Source: Prevotella sp.
Lineage (GTDB): Bacteria > Bacteroidota > Bacteroidia > Bacteroidales > Bacteroidaceae
Length of the DNA stretch: 64,000 bases
NCBI GenBank assembly: GCA_017428055.1
Contig: JAFRRN010000050.1
Coordinates: 1 to 64,000 of the forward strand
Direction of reading: 5' to 3'
In this document: positions 8,589-16,120 of the stretch, in pieces
How positions within the stretch are numbered: the first letter of the stretch is position 1
Layout of the letters: each line of letters starts with the position of its first letter
Translations under genes and position numbers: made by a program
Notes under the pieces: generated by a model
What the model was told of the DNA's origin: nothing
The model's input: only the letters and a program-made list of their open reading frames with translations
The model's database searches: none

Positions 8589-8981
8589 ATGGATAAGACG
8601 AGGCAAGTGATATTGGCATTGGGAACAAACCACGAGCAAGAGCTAAACATGAGCCAAGCAAAAGAAATGCTTTCGCGGCTCTTGGACGGAATCCGTTTTT
8701 CCTCTTTAGCATGGACAGCCCCTATCGGCATTGTCTCTGACCATTTTCTGAACTGCCTTGCCATAGGGGGAACGTCTTTGAGTCTCCCTTCCCTCCTATC
8801 TGCCATCAAGCGTATCGAACGGAAATGCGGTGATACTACATCACTCCGACAAGAAAACATCGTGTGCATGGACATTGACATCCTCATGTATGACGACAAA
8901 CGAATGCACCAAGGCGACTGGCAACGCCCCTATATCCAACAACTAATGAATGAATTGACGGCTAACATACAACACCCATGA
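8589..8981 (+). CDS. folK: HPPK-like 6-hydroxymethyl-dihydropterin pyrophosphokinase
   Basis: 130 residues, shorter than the usual 155-165. It starts VILALGTNHEQELNMSQAKE, like the LGSN opening of HPPK, and carries ENIVCMDIDILMYDD, matching the PR..DIDLL motif that binds magnesium and ATP in folate synthesis. The family's conserved arginine-rich loop is poorly preserved (WTAPIG, ERKCGDTT), so activity is uncertain; it may be a reduced form common in this group. Its stop overlaps the start of the M64 peptidase (ATGA at 8978-8981), an unexpected partner. Confidence 0.65.
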   Translation: MDKTRQVILALGTNHEQELNMSQAKEMLSRLLDGIRFSSLAWTAPIGIVSDHFLNCLAIGGTSLSLPSLLSAIKRIERKCGDTTSLRQENIVCMDIDILMYDDKRMHQGDWQRPYIQQLMNELTANIQHP

Positions 8982-10252
8982 AACAGATCATCACGTTTAT
9001 CTTGGCAACCTTGTTTGCCACCCACATCCAAGCACAACAGTTTGAAGACTTTTTCGAGGACAAGACCCTGCGCATTGACTATACCTTTGCCGGCAACACC
9101 TACCGGCAAGACATCTACGTGGACAAGCTCAATGTCAGCCCACGATGGTACGGCAAACGCCAACGCCTCACGGAACTGCCCATCGAGGGTAACGGGCAAA
9201 TCACCGTCAAATGTCACAAGACGGGCGAAGTCATCTATCGCAACTCTTTCTCAACCCTGTTCCAAGAATGGCTCTCCTACCCTGAATGCCACGAGGTAAG
9301 CAAGTCCTTCGAGAACGTCTTTCTCGTTCCCATGCCCAAGGACACCGTGGATGTCACCCTCGACCTACGCAACAACCGCCGCGAGATCATGGCGACCATT
9401 ACGCATCAAGTGGTACCTACAGACATCCTCATCCGACACATCGGCGAGAAAGGCGTGACACCTTACACCACCGTCCAACAAGCCATCGACACCACCCGTT
9501 GCATCCACATCGCCTATTTGGCGGAAGGATACCAACAACACGAGATGCCGACATTCCTCGACGATGTCCATGTAGCCATGGAGTCATTGTTTTCACATGA
9601 GCCATTCAAGTCATTACGCGACCGCTTCCACATCGTCGCCGTGCAGTCGCCATCACAAGAGAGCGGCATGAGTGAGCCGGCGAAGGGCATTTGGAAGAAC
9701 ACTGCCCTGCATTCCCACTTCGACACATTCTATAGCAGCCGCTATCTCACCACGCTCCACATCAAGGACATGCACGACCTCTTGGCTGGCATCCCCTACG
9801 AGCATATCATCGTATTGGTCAACTCCAAACGCTACGGCGGAGGAGGCATCCTCAATTCCTATACCCTCTCGACCATCCACAACGAGCGGTCGCATCCCGT
9901 CGTCGTACATGAGTTCGGACATAGCTTCTGCGGACTGGGCGACGAATACGCCTACGAGGTAGAGGAAGTGCCGATGTACCCCAAGGACATTGAGCCGTGG
10001 GAACCCAACCTGACCACCCTTGTTGACTTTTCCAGCAAATGGCAGGACATGATGGAAAAGAAGACTCCCATCCCCACGCCCATCACGGAGAAATACAAGG
10101 CCAAGGTGGGCGTATACCAAGGCGGTGGGTATAATGTGCATGACGTTTACCGCCCAATGCAAGACTGCCGTATGCGCACCAACGAGAATCCTGAGTTTTG
10201 TCCCGTATGCCAACGGGCACTTACACGCCTCATAGACTTCTACACCAAATGA
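8978..10252 (+). CDS. Secreted M64-family (IgA-type) metallopeptidase
   Basis: 424 residues. A signal peptide (MKQIITFILATLFATHIQAQ) is followed by an N-terminal beta domain (about 25-140) typical of M64 peptidases. The catalytic domain (about 150-420) has YLAEGYQ near 188 and the zinc site HEFGHSFCGLGDEY at about residue 311, with two His ligands and the catalytic Glu. The C-terminal CRMRTNENPEFCPVCQ is the usual cysteine-bearing end. The family includes Clostridium IgA proteases; in Bacteroidales the substrate is generally unknown. Translationally coupled to the HPPK-like gene. Confidence 0.88.
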   Translation: MKQIITFILATLFATHIQAQQFEDFFEDKTLRIDYTFAGNTYRQDIYVDKLNVSPRWYGKRQRLTELPIEGNGQITVKCHKTGEVIYRNSFSTLFQEWLSYPECHEVSKSFENVFLVPMPKDTVDVTLDLRNNRREIMATITHQVVPTDILIRHIGEKGVTPYTTVQQAIDTTRCIHIAYLAEGYQQHEMPTFLDDVHVAMESLFSHEPFKSLRDRFHIVAVQSPSQESGMSEPAKGIWKNTALHSHFDTFYSSRYLTTLHIKDMHDLLAGIPYEHIIVLVNSKRYGGGGILNSYTLSTIHNERSHPVVVHEFGHSFCGLGDEYAYEVEEVPMYPKDIEPWEPNLTTLVDFSSKWQDMMEKKTPIPTPITEKYKAKVGVYQGGGYNVHDVYRPMQDCRMRTNENPEFCPVCQRALTRLIDFYTK

Positions 10253-10296
10253 AAGTTGAAATATTAAGTGAAAACAATAAAAACTTTTATATTCCA

Positions 10297-10349
10297 AACG
10301 AACACGAATAACTCGAATCTAACGAATATTCGTATTATTCGTGTTCGTT
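10297..10349. repeat. Dispersed palindromic repeat, copy 1
   Basis: Perfect 15-bp inverted arms (10297-10311 and 10335-10349, AACGAACACGAATAA) enclose a second palindrome ACGAATATTCGT (10322-10333). The same motif order occurs at 41262-41332. It fills the gap between the M64 and TPR genes. Confidence 0.8.
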
Positions 10350-10354
10350 CCTAT

Positions 10355-11095
10355 ATGGATAAACTATTTGTGTTCACCTACTTAAAAGGTTTAAAAGTTA
10401 AAAAAGACTGGCGGCGCATTGTTCTTTTACTTTTTTACCTTTTTACCTTTTTACCTTTAATACCCCAATCATCCGACAGCGAGATGCTGGGCAAGGCCCT
10501 TGACTATTTCCAAGGCGGCAAGTTCCATGAGTCGTTGCTCCTATTTGAGAAACTCGACCAAAAGTATAAGATCAATCCCCGCTTCCGTGCCTACATGGGC
10601 GTGTGCTATTATTATGACTGGGAATATGAGAAAGCCTGTGAATACTTGGACTCTATCATCCCGCAGATGGATCCTTTCGCCCCACATGAGCGTTCCGTCT
10701 ATTATTATTCCAATGCCGAGAGTCACTTCAACCTCAACCAATACGAGGAGGCAAAGGCTTATTATGAGCGGATGCTCAACGTCTGTTATGACAACGAGAA
10801 ATCTGATGGCCTTTATCGTTTAGGCTATTGCTACTTGTTCACCGACGACAAGGAGACGGCATACGAATATTTCGCCTCTGCCCTCGCCTATTATAGACAA
10901 TATCGTACGGGCGACAGCCAAGCCCGTATCAACCAACTCACACAGATGGTAAAAGGATTCCAAGTTGTGCCATTCATAGAAGAGGAAAACGAGGCCATCC
11001 GCGACACCATCCGCAACCGCATCATCCAAGACATCCACTTGGACGACATCTTCCAAAACTACTACAACATTGAGTTGGATGATGAAGGAAGATAA
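10355..11095 (+). CDS. Exported TPR-repeat protein
   Basis: About 246 residues from the ATG at 10355. An upstream ATG at 10268 would translate the palindromic repeat and is unlikely. A basic start and hydrophobic run (RRIVLLLFYLFTFLPLIPQ) act as signal peptide or anchor. Then come at least three TPR units: MLGKALDYFQGGKFHESLLL, RAYMGVCYYYDWEYEKACEY and YYSNAESHFNLNQYEEAKAY. TPRs mediate protein contacts; no partner is evident. The hydrophobic segment is encoded by a tandem low-complexity repeat (10384-10459). Converges on the Pif1-like helicase. Confidence 0.75.
   Translation: MDKLFVFTYLKGLKVKKDWRRIVLLLFYLFTFLPLIPQSSDSEMLGKALDYFQGGKFHESLLLFEKLDQKYKINPRFRAYMGVCYYYDWEYEKACEYLDSIIPQMDPFAPHERSVYYYSNAESHFNLNQYEEAKAYYERMLNVCYDNEKSDGLYRLGYCYLFTDDKETAYEYFASALAYYRQYRTGDSQARINQLTQMVKGFQVVPFIEEENEAIRDTIRNRIIQDIHLDDIFQNYYNIELDDEGR
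10384..10459. repeat. Low-complexity hairpin repeat inside the TPR gene
   Basis: Three tandem copies of TTTTTACC (about 10433-10457) face AAAAGGTTTAAAAGTTAAAA at 10384-10403, forming an imperfect inverted repeat. It codes for the signal-peptide region of the TPR protein. Confidence 0.6.
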
Positions 11096-11114
11096 TTGTC
11101 ATGGTGTTGCATAG

Positions 11115-13163
11115 TTACACATCAGAGAAATGTTGCTTATTGATTAAATGCAACAGGTATTCCACAGCCTTGGGAGCTTTCTCACGAGCCATCAACAACT
11201 TTTGAGTGAATTCCTCCTCTGACATATCTGAATTAAAATCATCCACCAACTCTCGGGGTTCGTCAGAAGTCTTCACCAATGCCAATCCCTTACGCTTCAT
11301 CAGAAACCGAAGAGATGTGCACCCCTTGTTATACTTCGGCTTTACCTTGATTAATTCTTGCATCAAGTTCAGACCAGGGTCTCCGATGTGGAGTTCATTC
11401 AGCATGGCAATCATATAAAGCACCTTCGCGTCTGGCGTTGACATGTCGAACACGTCGCCCATCAAAACATTCACGGCATCAGCCTCCTGGTAGCGTTCGA
11501 GTTTGGTAAGACAGCGCGACTTCACATAGAGTGCTTCTTGGCACTGATGCTGAGCCAGCACACTATCCACGTAATTCAATGCTTGCTCATACTCCCCAGC
11601 ATAGAGGCTTAACAAAGCTACAAGGAATTTTGGTGCCCAATGGTTAGCCTCTTTCAGTTTTGTTGGTATCTCCTGAACACATCCATAGAGATTATCATCA
11701 CAGATGATGGTATCAAGGAAACGCTTTGCCTGTTGCATGGCTTCCTTGATGTCACCATCTTCCGCTTTCTTCTGTACCAACATCAGATATTTCTTGGCAG
11801 CCTCGTCGTAGTCATGATGATTGAGTAACTGATAGACAGCCTTTCCACTTTCAATCTCGTTGTTAATCATCTTCTCGTCGTTATACCCAACAGCATACGA
11901 AAGTACTTCCTTGCTTGTACGTGCGTATTGGGGGATGATACAACGAGAGAGGAACAAACCATCGAGCGAACGAACACGACTCAATGCTACATAGAGTTGT
12001 CCTGCTGCAAACATTCCCTTGCTCAGATCAAGAAACATCTTGTCGAACGTCATTCCTTGGCTCTTATGCACCGTGATTGCCCATGCCAAACGAAGTGGAT
12101 ATTGCGTGAAAGTGCCTATCTGTTCTTTCTTCATCTTACGTGTCTCATGGTCATATTCATAACTGTAAGATTCCCACGAACAACAGGGCACAACGTATGT
12201 GTTTTCACCGTCGATGGTAACTTGGATTTCTTCTTGGCTCAACTTGCTTATGGTTCCAATCGTTCCGTTCGCCCAACGCTTAAATTGGTCGTTTCGGGTA
12301 AACATGACTTGGGCTCCCACTTTCAGTTTCAAGGTCATTTCCACAGGAAAACGTTTCTCCTCAAACTTTCCCTGCACCGTACCCTCGTAAGTATATTCCT
12401 CTGCCTCTATCTCATCAAGTTTGCTTTGGTTAATGGCATCGGCGGTTTTGTTGACAGAAGCCAATGTTATAACCGCCCCGTCTTTCTCTGTAGGTTGCCC
12501 AACACGCTCATTCAAGTGTATCAAGATTTCTGGAGTCACCTTGTTTAGACGTATGTTTTCTAAGATATGAAGAAACTTCTTATCTTCTTGACGATAGATT
12601 TTCTGGAACTCTATCTTCACTAATCGCATTCGCTTGATGGCATCAGCCTTGTAAAAGAAGAAATCTCCCGTATGATAGAGGTCTTTCATTAACTCTCGCT
12701 CTGCACCATACTTCACTACAGGCGGTAATTGAAACATATCGCCCACAAAAACGATCTGTTTGCCACCAAAGGGCTTTGTTGTGCGAAGTACCTTTCGCAT
12801 CGTATAGTCGATGGCATCAATAATGTCACAACGTACCATCGACACCTCATCTATGATAATGGTGTCCGTGTGGAGCAATGTGAGGATTCTTGTCTGGCTC
12901 ATCTTACCCATTGTGCCGGGAGTACAAACATCCATTGGCAAACCGAAGAATGAGTGAATAGTATCTCCACCTGCCAAGATAGCTGCTACACCCGTTGGTG
13001 CCAAAGTGATAAACTGCTTGTCCACCATCTTCTGAACCTTCCGCAAAAACGTAGTCTTACCAGTTCCTGCCCGACCAGTAAGGAAGAAACTGCTATTGGT
13101 GTTGGCAATCAGTTCGTATGCCAACACTTGCTGTTGGTTCTCTTTGTCTATCATGTTTTCCAT
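11115..13163 (-). CDS. Pif1-like superfamily 1 helicase with C-terminal TPR-like region
   Basis: 682 residues. Walker A GRAGTGKTT lies at residues 30-38, LAPTGVAAILAGG at about 54-66, Walker B IIIDEVSM at about 100, and VFVGDMFQLPPV is motif III. AITVHKSQGMTFDKM and YVALSRVRS are the C-terminal helicase motifs. This is a 5'-3' DNA helicase of the Pif1/RecD2 group acting on replication or recombination intermediates. Residues from about 440 on are helical and TPR-like (AKKYLMLVQKKAEDGDIKEA), an addition seen in Bacteroidales versions. It starts 2 bp after the stop of the unknown gene at 13166-13672 and is last of a three-gene operon. Confidence 0.88.
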   Translation of the reverse strand: MENMIDKENQQQVLAYELIANTNSSFFLTGRAGTGKTTFLRKVQKMVDKQFITLAPTGVAAILAGGDTIHSFFGLPMDVCTPGTMGKMSQTRILTLLHTDTIIIDEVSMVRCDIIDAIDYTMRKVLRTTKPFGGKQIVFVGDMFQLPPVVKYGAERELMKDLYHTGDFFFYKADAIKRMRLVKIEFQKIYRQEDKKFLHILENIRLNKVTPEILIHLNERVGQPTEKDGAVITLASVNKTADAINQSKLDEIEAEEYTYEGTVQGKFEEKRFPVEMTLKLKVGAQVMFTRNDQFKRWANGTIGTISKLSQEEIQVTIDGENTYVVPCCSWESYSYEYDHETRKMKKEQIGTFTQYPLRLAWAITVHKSQGMTFDKMFLDLSKGMFAAGQLYVALSRVRSLDGLFLSRCIIPQYARTSKEVLSYAVGYNDEKMINNEIESGKAVYQLLNHHDYDEAAKKYLMLVQKKAEDGDIKEAMQQAKRFLDTIICDDNLYGCVQEIPTKLKEANHWAPKFLVALLSLYAGEYEQALNYVDSVLAQHQCQEALYVKSRCLTKLERYQEADAVNVLMGDVFDMSTPDAKVLYMIAMLNELHIGDPGLNLMQELIKVKPKYNKGCTSLRFLMKRKGLALVKTSDEPRELVDDFNSDMSEEEFTQKLLMAREKAPKAVEYLLHLINKQHFSDV

Positions 13164-13165
13164 AG

Positions 13166-13672
13166 TTATCGCTGTTCTAATGATGGAAGAATTTGAGTTA
13201 AACGAGTATTGAAATCAGGATCAAGAAAACTCTTGTAGCATCCGTCAATGAGACTCTTTGCATGTAAGGCTACTTGTTCTTCAAACACGTAAGTTCTTTG
13301 TGTCTTTGCAATACCCGTCAAAAAGTCCTTGACCATTTGCATAGACTCTGTGCGGATAAAATCCTCATTACGGAAAGTCTTGTCGTAGTCACGTTTTTGG
13401 ATAAGTTCCAACTTTGTACCATTGAAAGCATAGAGTTCAATGCTGTCAATATATGTCCAATTGTGGTAAAGACCAACTTTCTCCACCATGACGATACGGT
13501 CACAGAAGCGCACTCCACAATAATAGCGATGTCCGCTGGCACTTTCGTGTTCATCGCAAATAAACATTCGTTGGCTTTCATCCCAAACAGGGATATGAAT
13601 GCGTGGTGTTCCAAATGTTGGCAAAATGTTGTCAAACAGGTTTTTGTTGATTGCTTTTGTTAGTGTTGCCAT
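13166..13672 (-). CDS. Unknown protein, paralogue of the gene at 13732-14178
   Basis: 168 residues from the ATG at 13672 (MATLTKAINKNLFDNILPTF). Not recognised as a named family. It has alternating beta strands (RYYCGVRFCDRIVMVEKVGL, IDSIELYAFNGTKLELIQKR) and a C-terminal helix (MQMVKDFLTGIAKTQRTYVF). The same plan and the KDFL.G....Q..YV block occur in the neighbouring protein, so the two are paralogues. Its close spacing with the Pif1-like helicase (2 bp) suggests a joint role, but none can be named. Confidence 0.7.
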   Translation of the reverse strand: MATLTKAINKNLFDNILPTFGTPRIHIPVWDESQRMFICDEHESASGHRYYCGVRFCDRIVMVEKVGLYHNWTYIDSIELYAFNGTKLELIQKRDYDKTFRNEDFIRTESMQMVKDFLTGIAKTQRTYVFEEQVALHAKSLIDGCYKSFLDPDFNTRLTQILPSLEQR

Positions 13673-13731
13673 TGTCTTCTTGGTTTTTGTTTGGTTAAAC
13701 TTCGTGTTATTCTTCTCACAAGCAGTCACCC

Positions 13732-14178
13732 TTAAGCCAACTGCTTGCGTTGAGTCTCCTCGATGGCAGACCGTGAAAAGGCAAGGAGATCTTGTTCGCT
13801 GACGTATGCTCCCTGCAACTTCAGCTGTCCCTCCAAGAAGTCTTTCAGCATCAGGATGCTCTGCTCCTTGGCAAAGTACTCAGAGAAGTCTCGCCAGTTG
13901 CTGCCACCCCAAAACTTCTGTCCGATGATCTTGGCTTTTGTTCCGTCCCAGCAGAACAACGTAATGCCGTTCAAGAAGGTACGGGCATAACCTTGCCCGA
14001 TATTGTAGAAAACTGCAAGGCGATTTGACAAGCGGATAGCCTTGTAGTACGTGTTTCCTGCTGCGCTGGTATAACCAAGTGTGAGGTACACGTTCTTGGC
14101 AGCATTGTAAGTGAGTGACTCGCCCGAAAGGGCTGGAAGGCTTTTCGCTACGATGGTCTGAAGTGCGGTGTTGTTCAT
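13732..14178 (-). CDS. Unknown protein, paralogue of the gene at 13166-13672
   Basis: 148 residues from ATG 14178 (MNNTALQTIVAKSLPALSGE); an alternative start at 14205 adds nine residues. It shares with its neighbour the order YYKAIRL, a central strand pair ITLFCWDGTKAKIIGQKFWG and the C-terminal MLKDFLEGQLKLQGAYV. No signal peptide or membrane segment, so cytoplasmic. First gene of the three-gene helicase operon, with a good promoter about 75 bp upstream. Function unknown. Confidence 0.7.
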   Translation of the reverse strand: MNNTALQTIVAKSLPALSGESLTYNAAKNVYLTLGYTSAAGNTYYKAIRLSNRLAVFYNIGQGYARTFLNGITLFCWDGTKAKIIGQKFWGGSNWRDFSEYFAKEQSILMLKDFLEGQLKLQGAYVSEQDLLAFSRSAIEETQRKQLA

Positions 14179-14253
14179 AACGTTCAGATTTACGGTTCCC
14201 ACCACTAAACTTTTGCAGCATCAATCTCGAGGTGGTTTCGATGATTGACGCTA

Positions 14254-14284
14254 CAAAAGTAAGACAACTTTTTCAAGCCAGCAA
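14254..14284 (-). promoter_or_regulatory. Promoter of the helicase operon
   Basis: TTG (14282-14284), 20-bp spacer and TACTTTTG (14254-14261) on the minus strand. The roughly 70-nt leader holds an imperfect palindrome, CAATCTCGA...TCGATGATTG (about 14222-14248), that could be an operator or leader hairpin. Confidence 0.65.
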
Positions 14285-14300
14285 GAAAAATAACCTTGCG

Positions 14301-14327
14301 AATGGTTCCGTTCTATTTGGAACCGTT
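14301..14327. repeat. GGTTCC hairpin, left flank of the two-ATPase system
   Basis: AATGGTTCC - GTTCTATTT - GGAACCGTT, a 9-bp stem with one wobble pair, 5 bp beyond the stop of the ATPase at 14332. The same hairpin, with loop GTTCT conserved and in the same orientation, is at 20504-20532. It may be a transcription end signal or a cassette boundary; no T run follows directly. Confidence 0.75.
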
Positions 14328-14331
14328 ATTT

Positions 14332-16110
14332 CTATTTCTTCCTTATATTATAAGCTATCCATTTTTTGGGCTTTGTTTCATCATATTGTTCATAACCAGC
14401 TGTAAAGAATACTTTGTCACCATTAGAAAAATTCGTATAATTTGTTTTCCTCATTTGCAATGGCCATTTAGCCAAATTACAATGGATGTTTTTATAGCCC
14501 TCTGTAGTTTCCACAACAACTCCTTCATACTCCTTACCGGCCACTAATGCAAGGCCTTTTGATTCCCTTAAACTAATCATCTCAGAAAGTTCACTGATAT
14601 AGGCTTTGAGCATTTCTTTCTGCATATTAGAGAAATGCTCTTGTTCAATAGGATGCATACCATGGTTTATTAGCAGAAGTAATTGTCCTTCGGTCATTGA
14701 TGTTGGTTCACATTCACGATGGTTGTACATTTGGCGAAGTGCCCTCACCATATTTGAAAAATCTCTTACCAAAAAACCTTCAGGCAGGCTATTGCCTTTG
14801 TTGCTTCCTTCATAATAAAGTTTGTATAACGCGCCTGAAAAGGCATCCATTGTGGGTTCATTATAACAAATAATCTTTAAAGTTTCAAATTCAGAGACAT
14901 CTTCTGTGGAGGCACTAAATGGTATCAAATCTGGATGATACGATTTGTTAACATTGTTGCGGAGGCGCCCTATTTGTTCTACTAAAACGTCAATCTCCTT
15001 TTGAACTGTGTCGTCAGGGGTTTCCAGTTCTTTATTATTTCTATATGCAATAAGATAGTCTTTCAAATAGCCCATTGTGATTTTGTAACCATCTCCGACC
15101 TTTGATAACAATCCCTTTGACATCAAGGCATTAACACCGTCAGGGATGACTTCAAATTGTTTCGGTCCATCACAAAGAACTGCCAATACATTGCGTTCTG
15201 ATTCCGACATAAAACGACTATTAACTATTTCACTTAAATAGTCTCGTATTATAGTGTAATCGGGCATAGACACCACGTTCTTATTTAAAAAGCAAGAGCC
15301 AACATATTTTTCGAAATAAGGAACGCCTCCAGTCTTATCTATTACAGTATCTCCTATGTTCATTAATAATTTGCGCAAATGTGAATCCTCTATAAGCATG
15401 CATTCATTGTTCCACATGTTCGTGCTTTCCTCTATTTCTAGTGGATATAATGTTACATTCTGTAAGCCACAATTTAATTCTGGAGATCCAACATCTGTAC
15501 ATATTGCACTCCAAGTTGTAGTTCCAGCAATCCAAAACTTCATTTTGCATGACTTATCTGTAGCAGCTCCACGTATCCTTGCAAAATCCGCAGGGCTTTC
15601 CAACGCTTCCAGTAACAAATAGTCAATTTCGTCCAATAATAAAAGAACATATTTTCCTGTTTCTGCAACTTTATCAGCTAAAAAGAATATGGCTTCTTTT
15701 TGATATTCAGTATTCCACTCCTTCATCTGAATCAACATATCTAACATGTCATTAGATACATATAATTTACAACGGCGAGAAATCTTAAAAACTCCTTCTG
15801 GCAACAAGCCATCTGTGCACATTTTTGAGGCTAATAAAGCAGCTAAATATCTGTAGACATCCGCAGTGTTTTTCTTTATTCCTGTTTGGGTCTTTACATC
15901 AAAGTATACAGGATAAGCATTATATTCTTTATTAGAATTAATATGGAATTCCATAGCTTTTAACAAGCATGTCTTTCCAAAACGTCTTGCCCCAATTATG
16001 CCGGCATTCTCTCTTCTTTTAGCACAAGAAACAAGTGTTTCTATTTGGCGTTTACGCCCATATAAATTAGTAACATCTGTAATATCGACTCCTACAATAA
16101 ATGGCTCCAT
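14332..16110 (-). CDS. AAA/STAND-type ATPase with C-terminal OB-like tail
   Basis: 592 residues from the ATG at 16110 (MEPFIVGVDITDVTNLYGRK); a start at 16137 would overlap the upstream stop. The N-terminus YGRKRQIETL is typical of AAA_14/ATPase_2-like STAND proteins. Walker A IGARRFGKTCLL is at about residues 39-50 and Walker B LLLLDEIDYLL at about 156-166. The middle (about 300-500) is helical with a winged-helix-like stretch (VIPDGVNALMSKGLLSKVGD). The last 70 residues (EYEGVVVETTEGYKNIHC, then FSNGDKVFFTAG) resemble a cold-shock/OB fold that could bind nucleic acid. No nuclease or other effector motif was seen. It starts 10 bp after the giant ATPase and must work with it. Visibly AT-rich. 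Confidence 0.8.
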   Translation of the reverse strand: MEPFIVGVDITDVTNLYGRKRQIETLVSCAKRRENAGIIGARRFGKTCLLKAMEFHINSNKEYNAYPVYFDVKTQTGIKKNTADVYRYLAALLASKMCTDGLLPEGVFKISRRCKLYVSNDMLDMLIQMKEWNTEYQKEAIFFLADKVAETGKYVLLLLDEIDYLLLEALESPADFARIRGAATDKSCKMKFWIAGTTTWSAICTDVGSPELNCGLQNVTLYPLEIEESTNMWNNECMLIEDSHLRKLLMNIGDTVIDKTGGVPYFEKYVGSCFLNKNVVSMPDYTIIRDYLSEIVNSRFMSESERNVLAVLCDGPKQFEVIPDGVNALMSKGLLSKVGDGYKITMGYLKDYLIAYRNNKELETPDDTVQKEIDVLVEQIGRLRNNVNKSYHPDLIPFSASTEDVSEFETLKIICYNEPTMDAFSGALYKLYYEGSNKGNSLPEGFLVRDFSNMVRALRQMYNHRECEPTSMTEGQLLLLINHGMHPIEQEHFSNMQKEMLKAYISELSEMISLRESKGLALVAGKEYEGVVVETTEGYKNIHCNLAKWPLQMRKTNYTNFSNGDKVFFTAGYEQYDETKPKKWIAYNIRKK

Positions 16111-16120
16111 ATTAAAATTA

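Noticed and set aside
10268-10354. Longer start for the TPR protein at 10268
   Set aside because: This would translate the dispersed palindrome at 10297-10349 before the hydrophobic segment; the ATG at 10355 gives a normal signal sequence.
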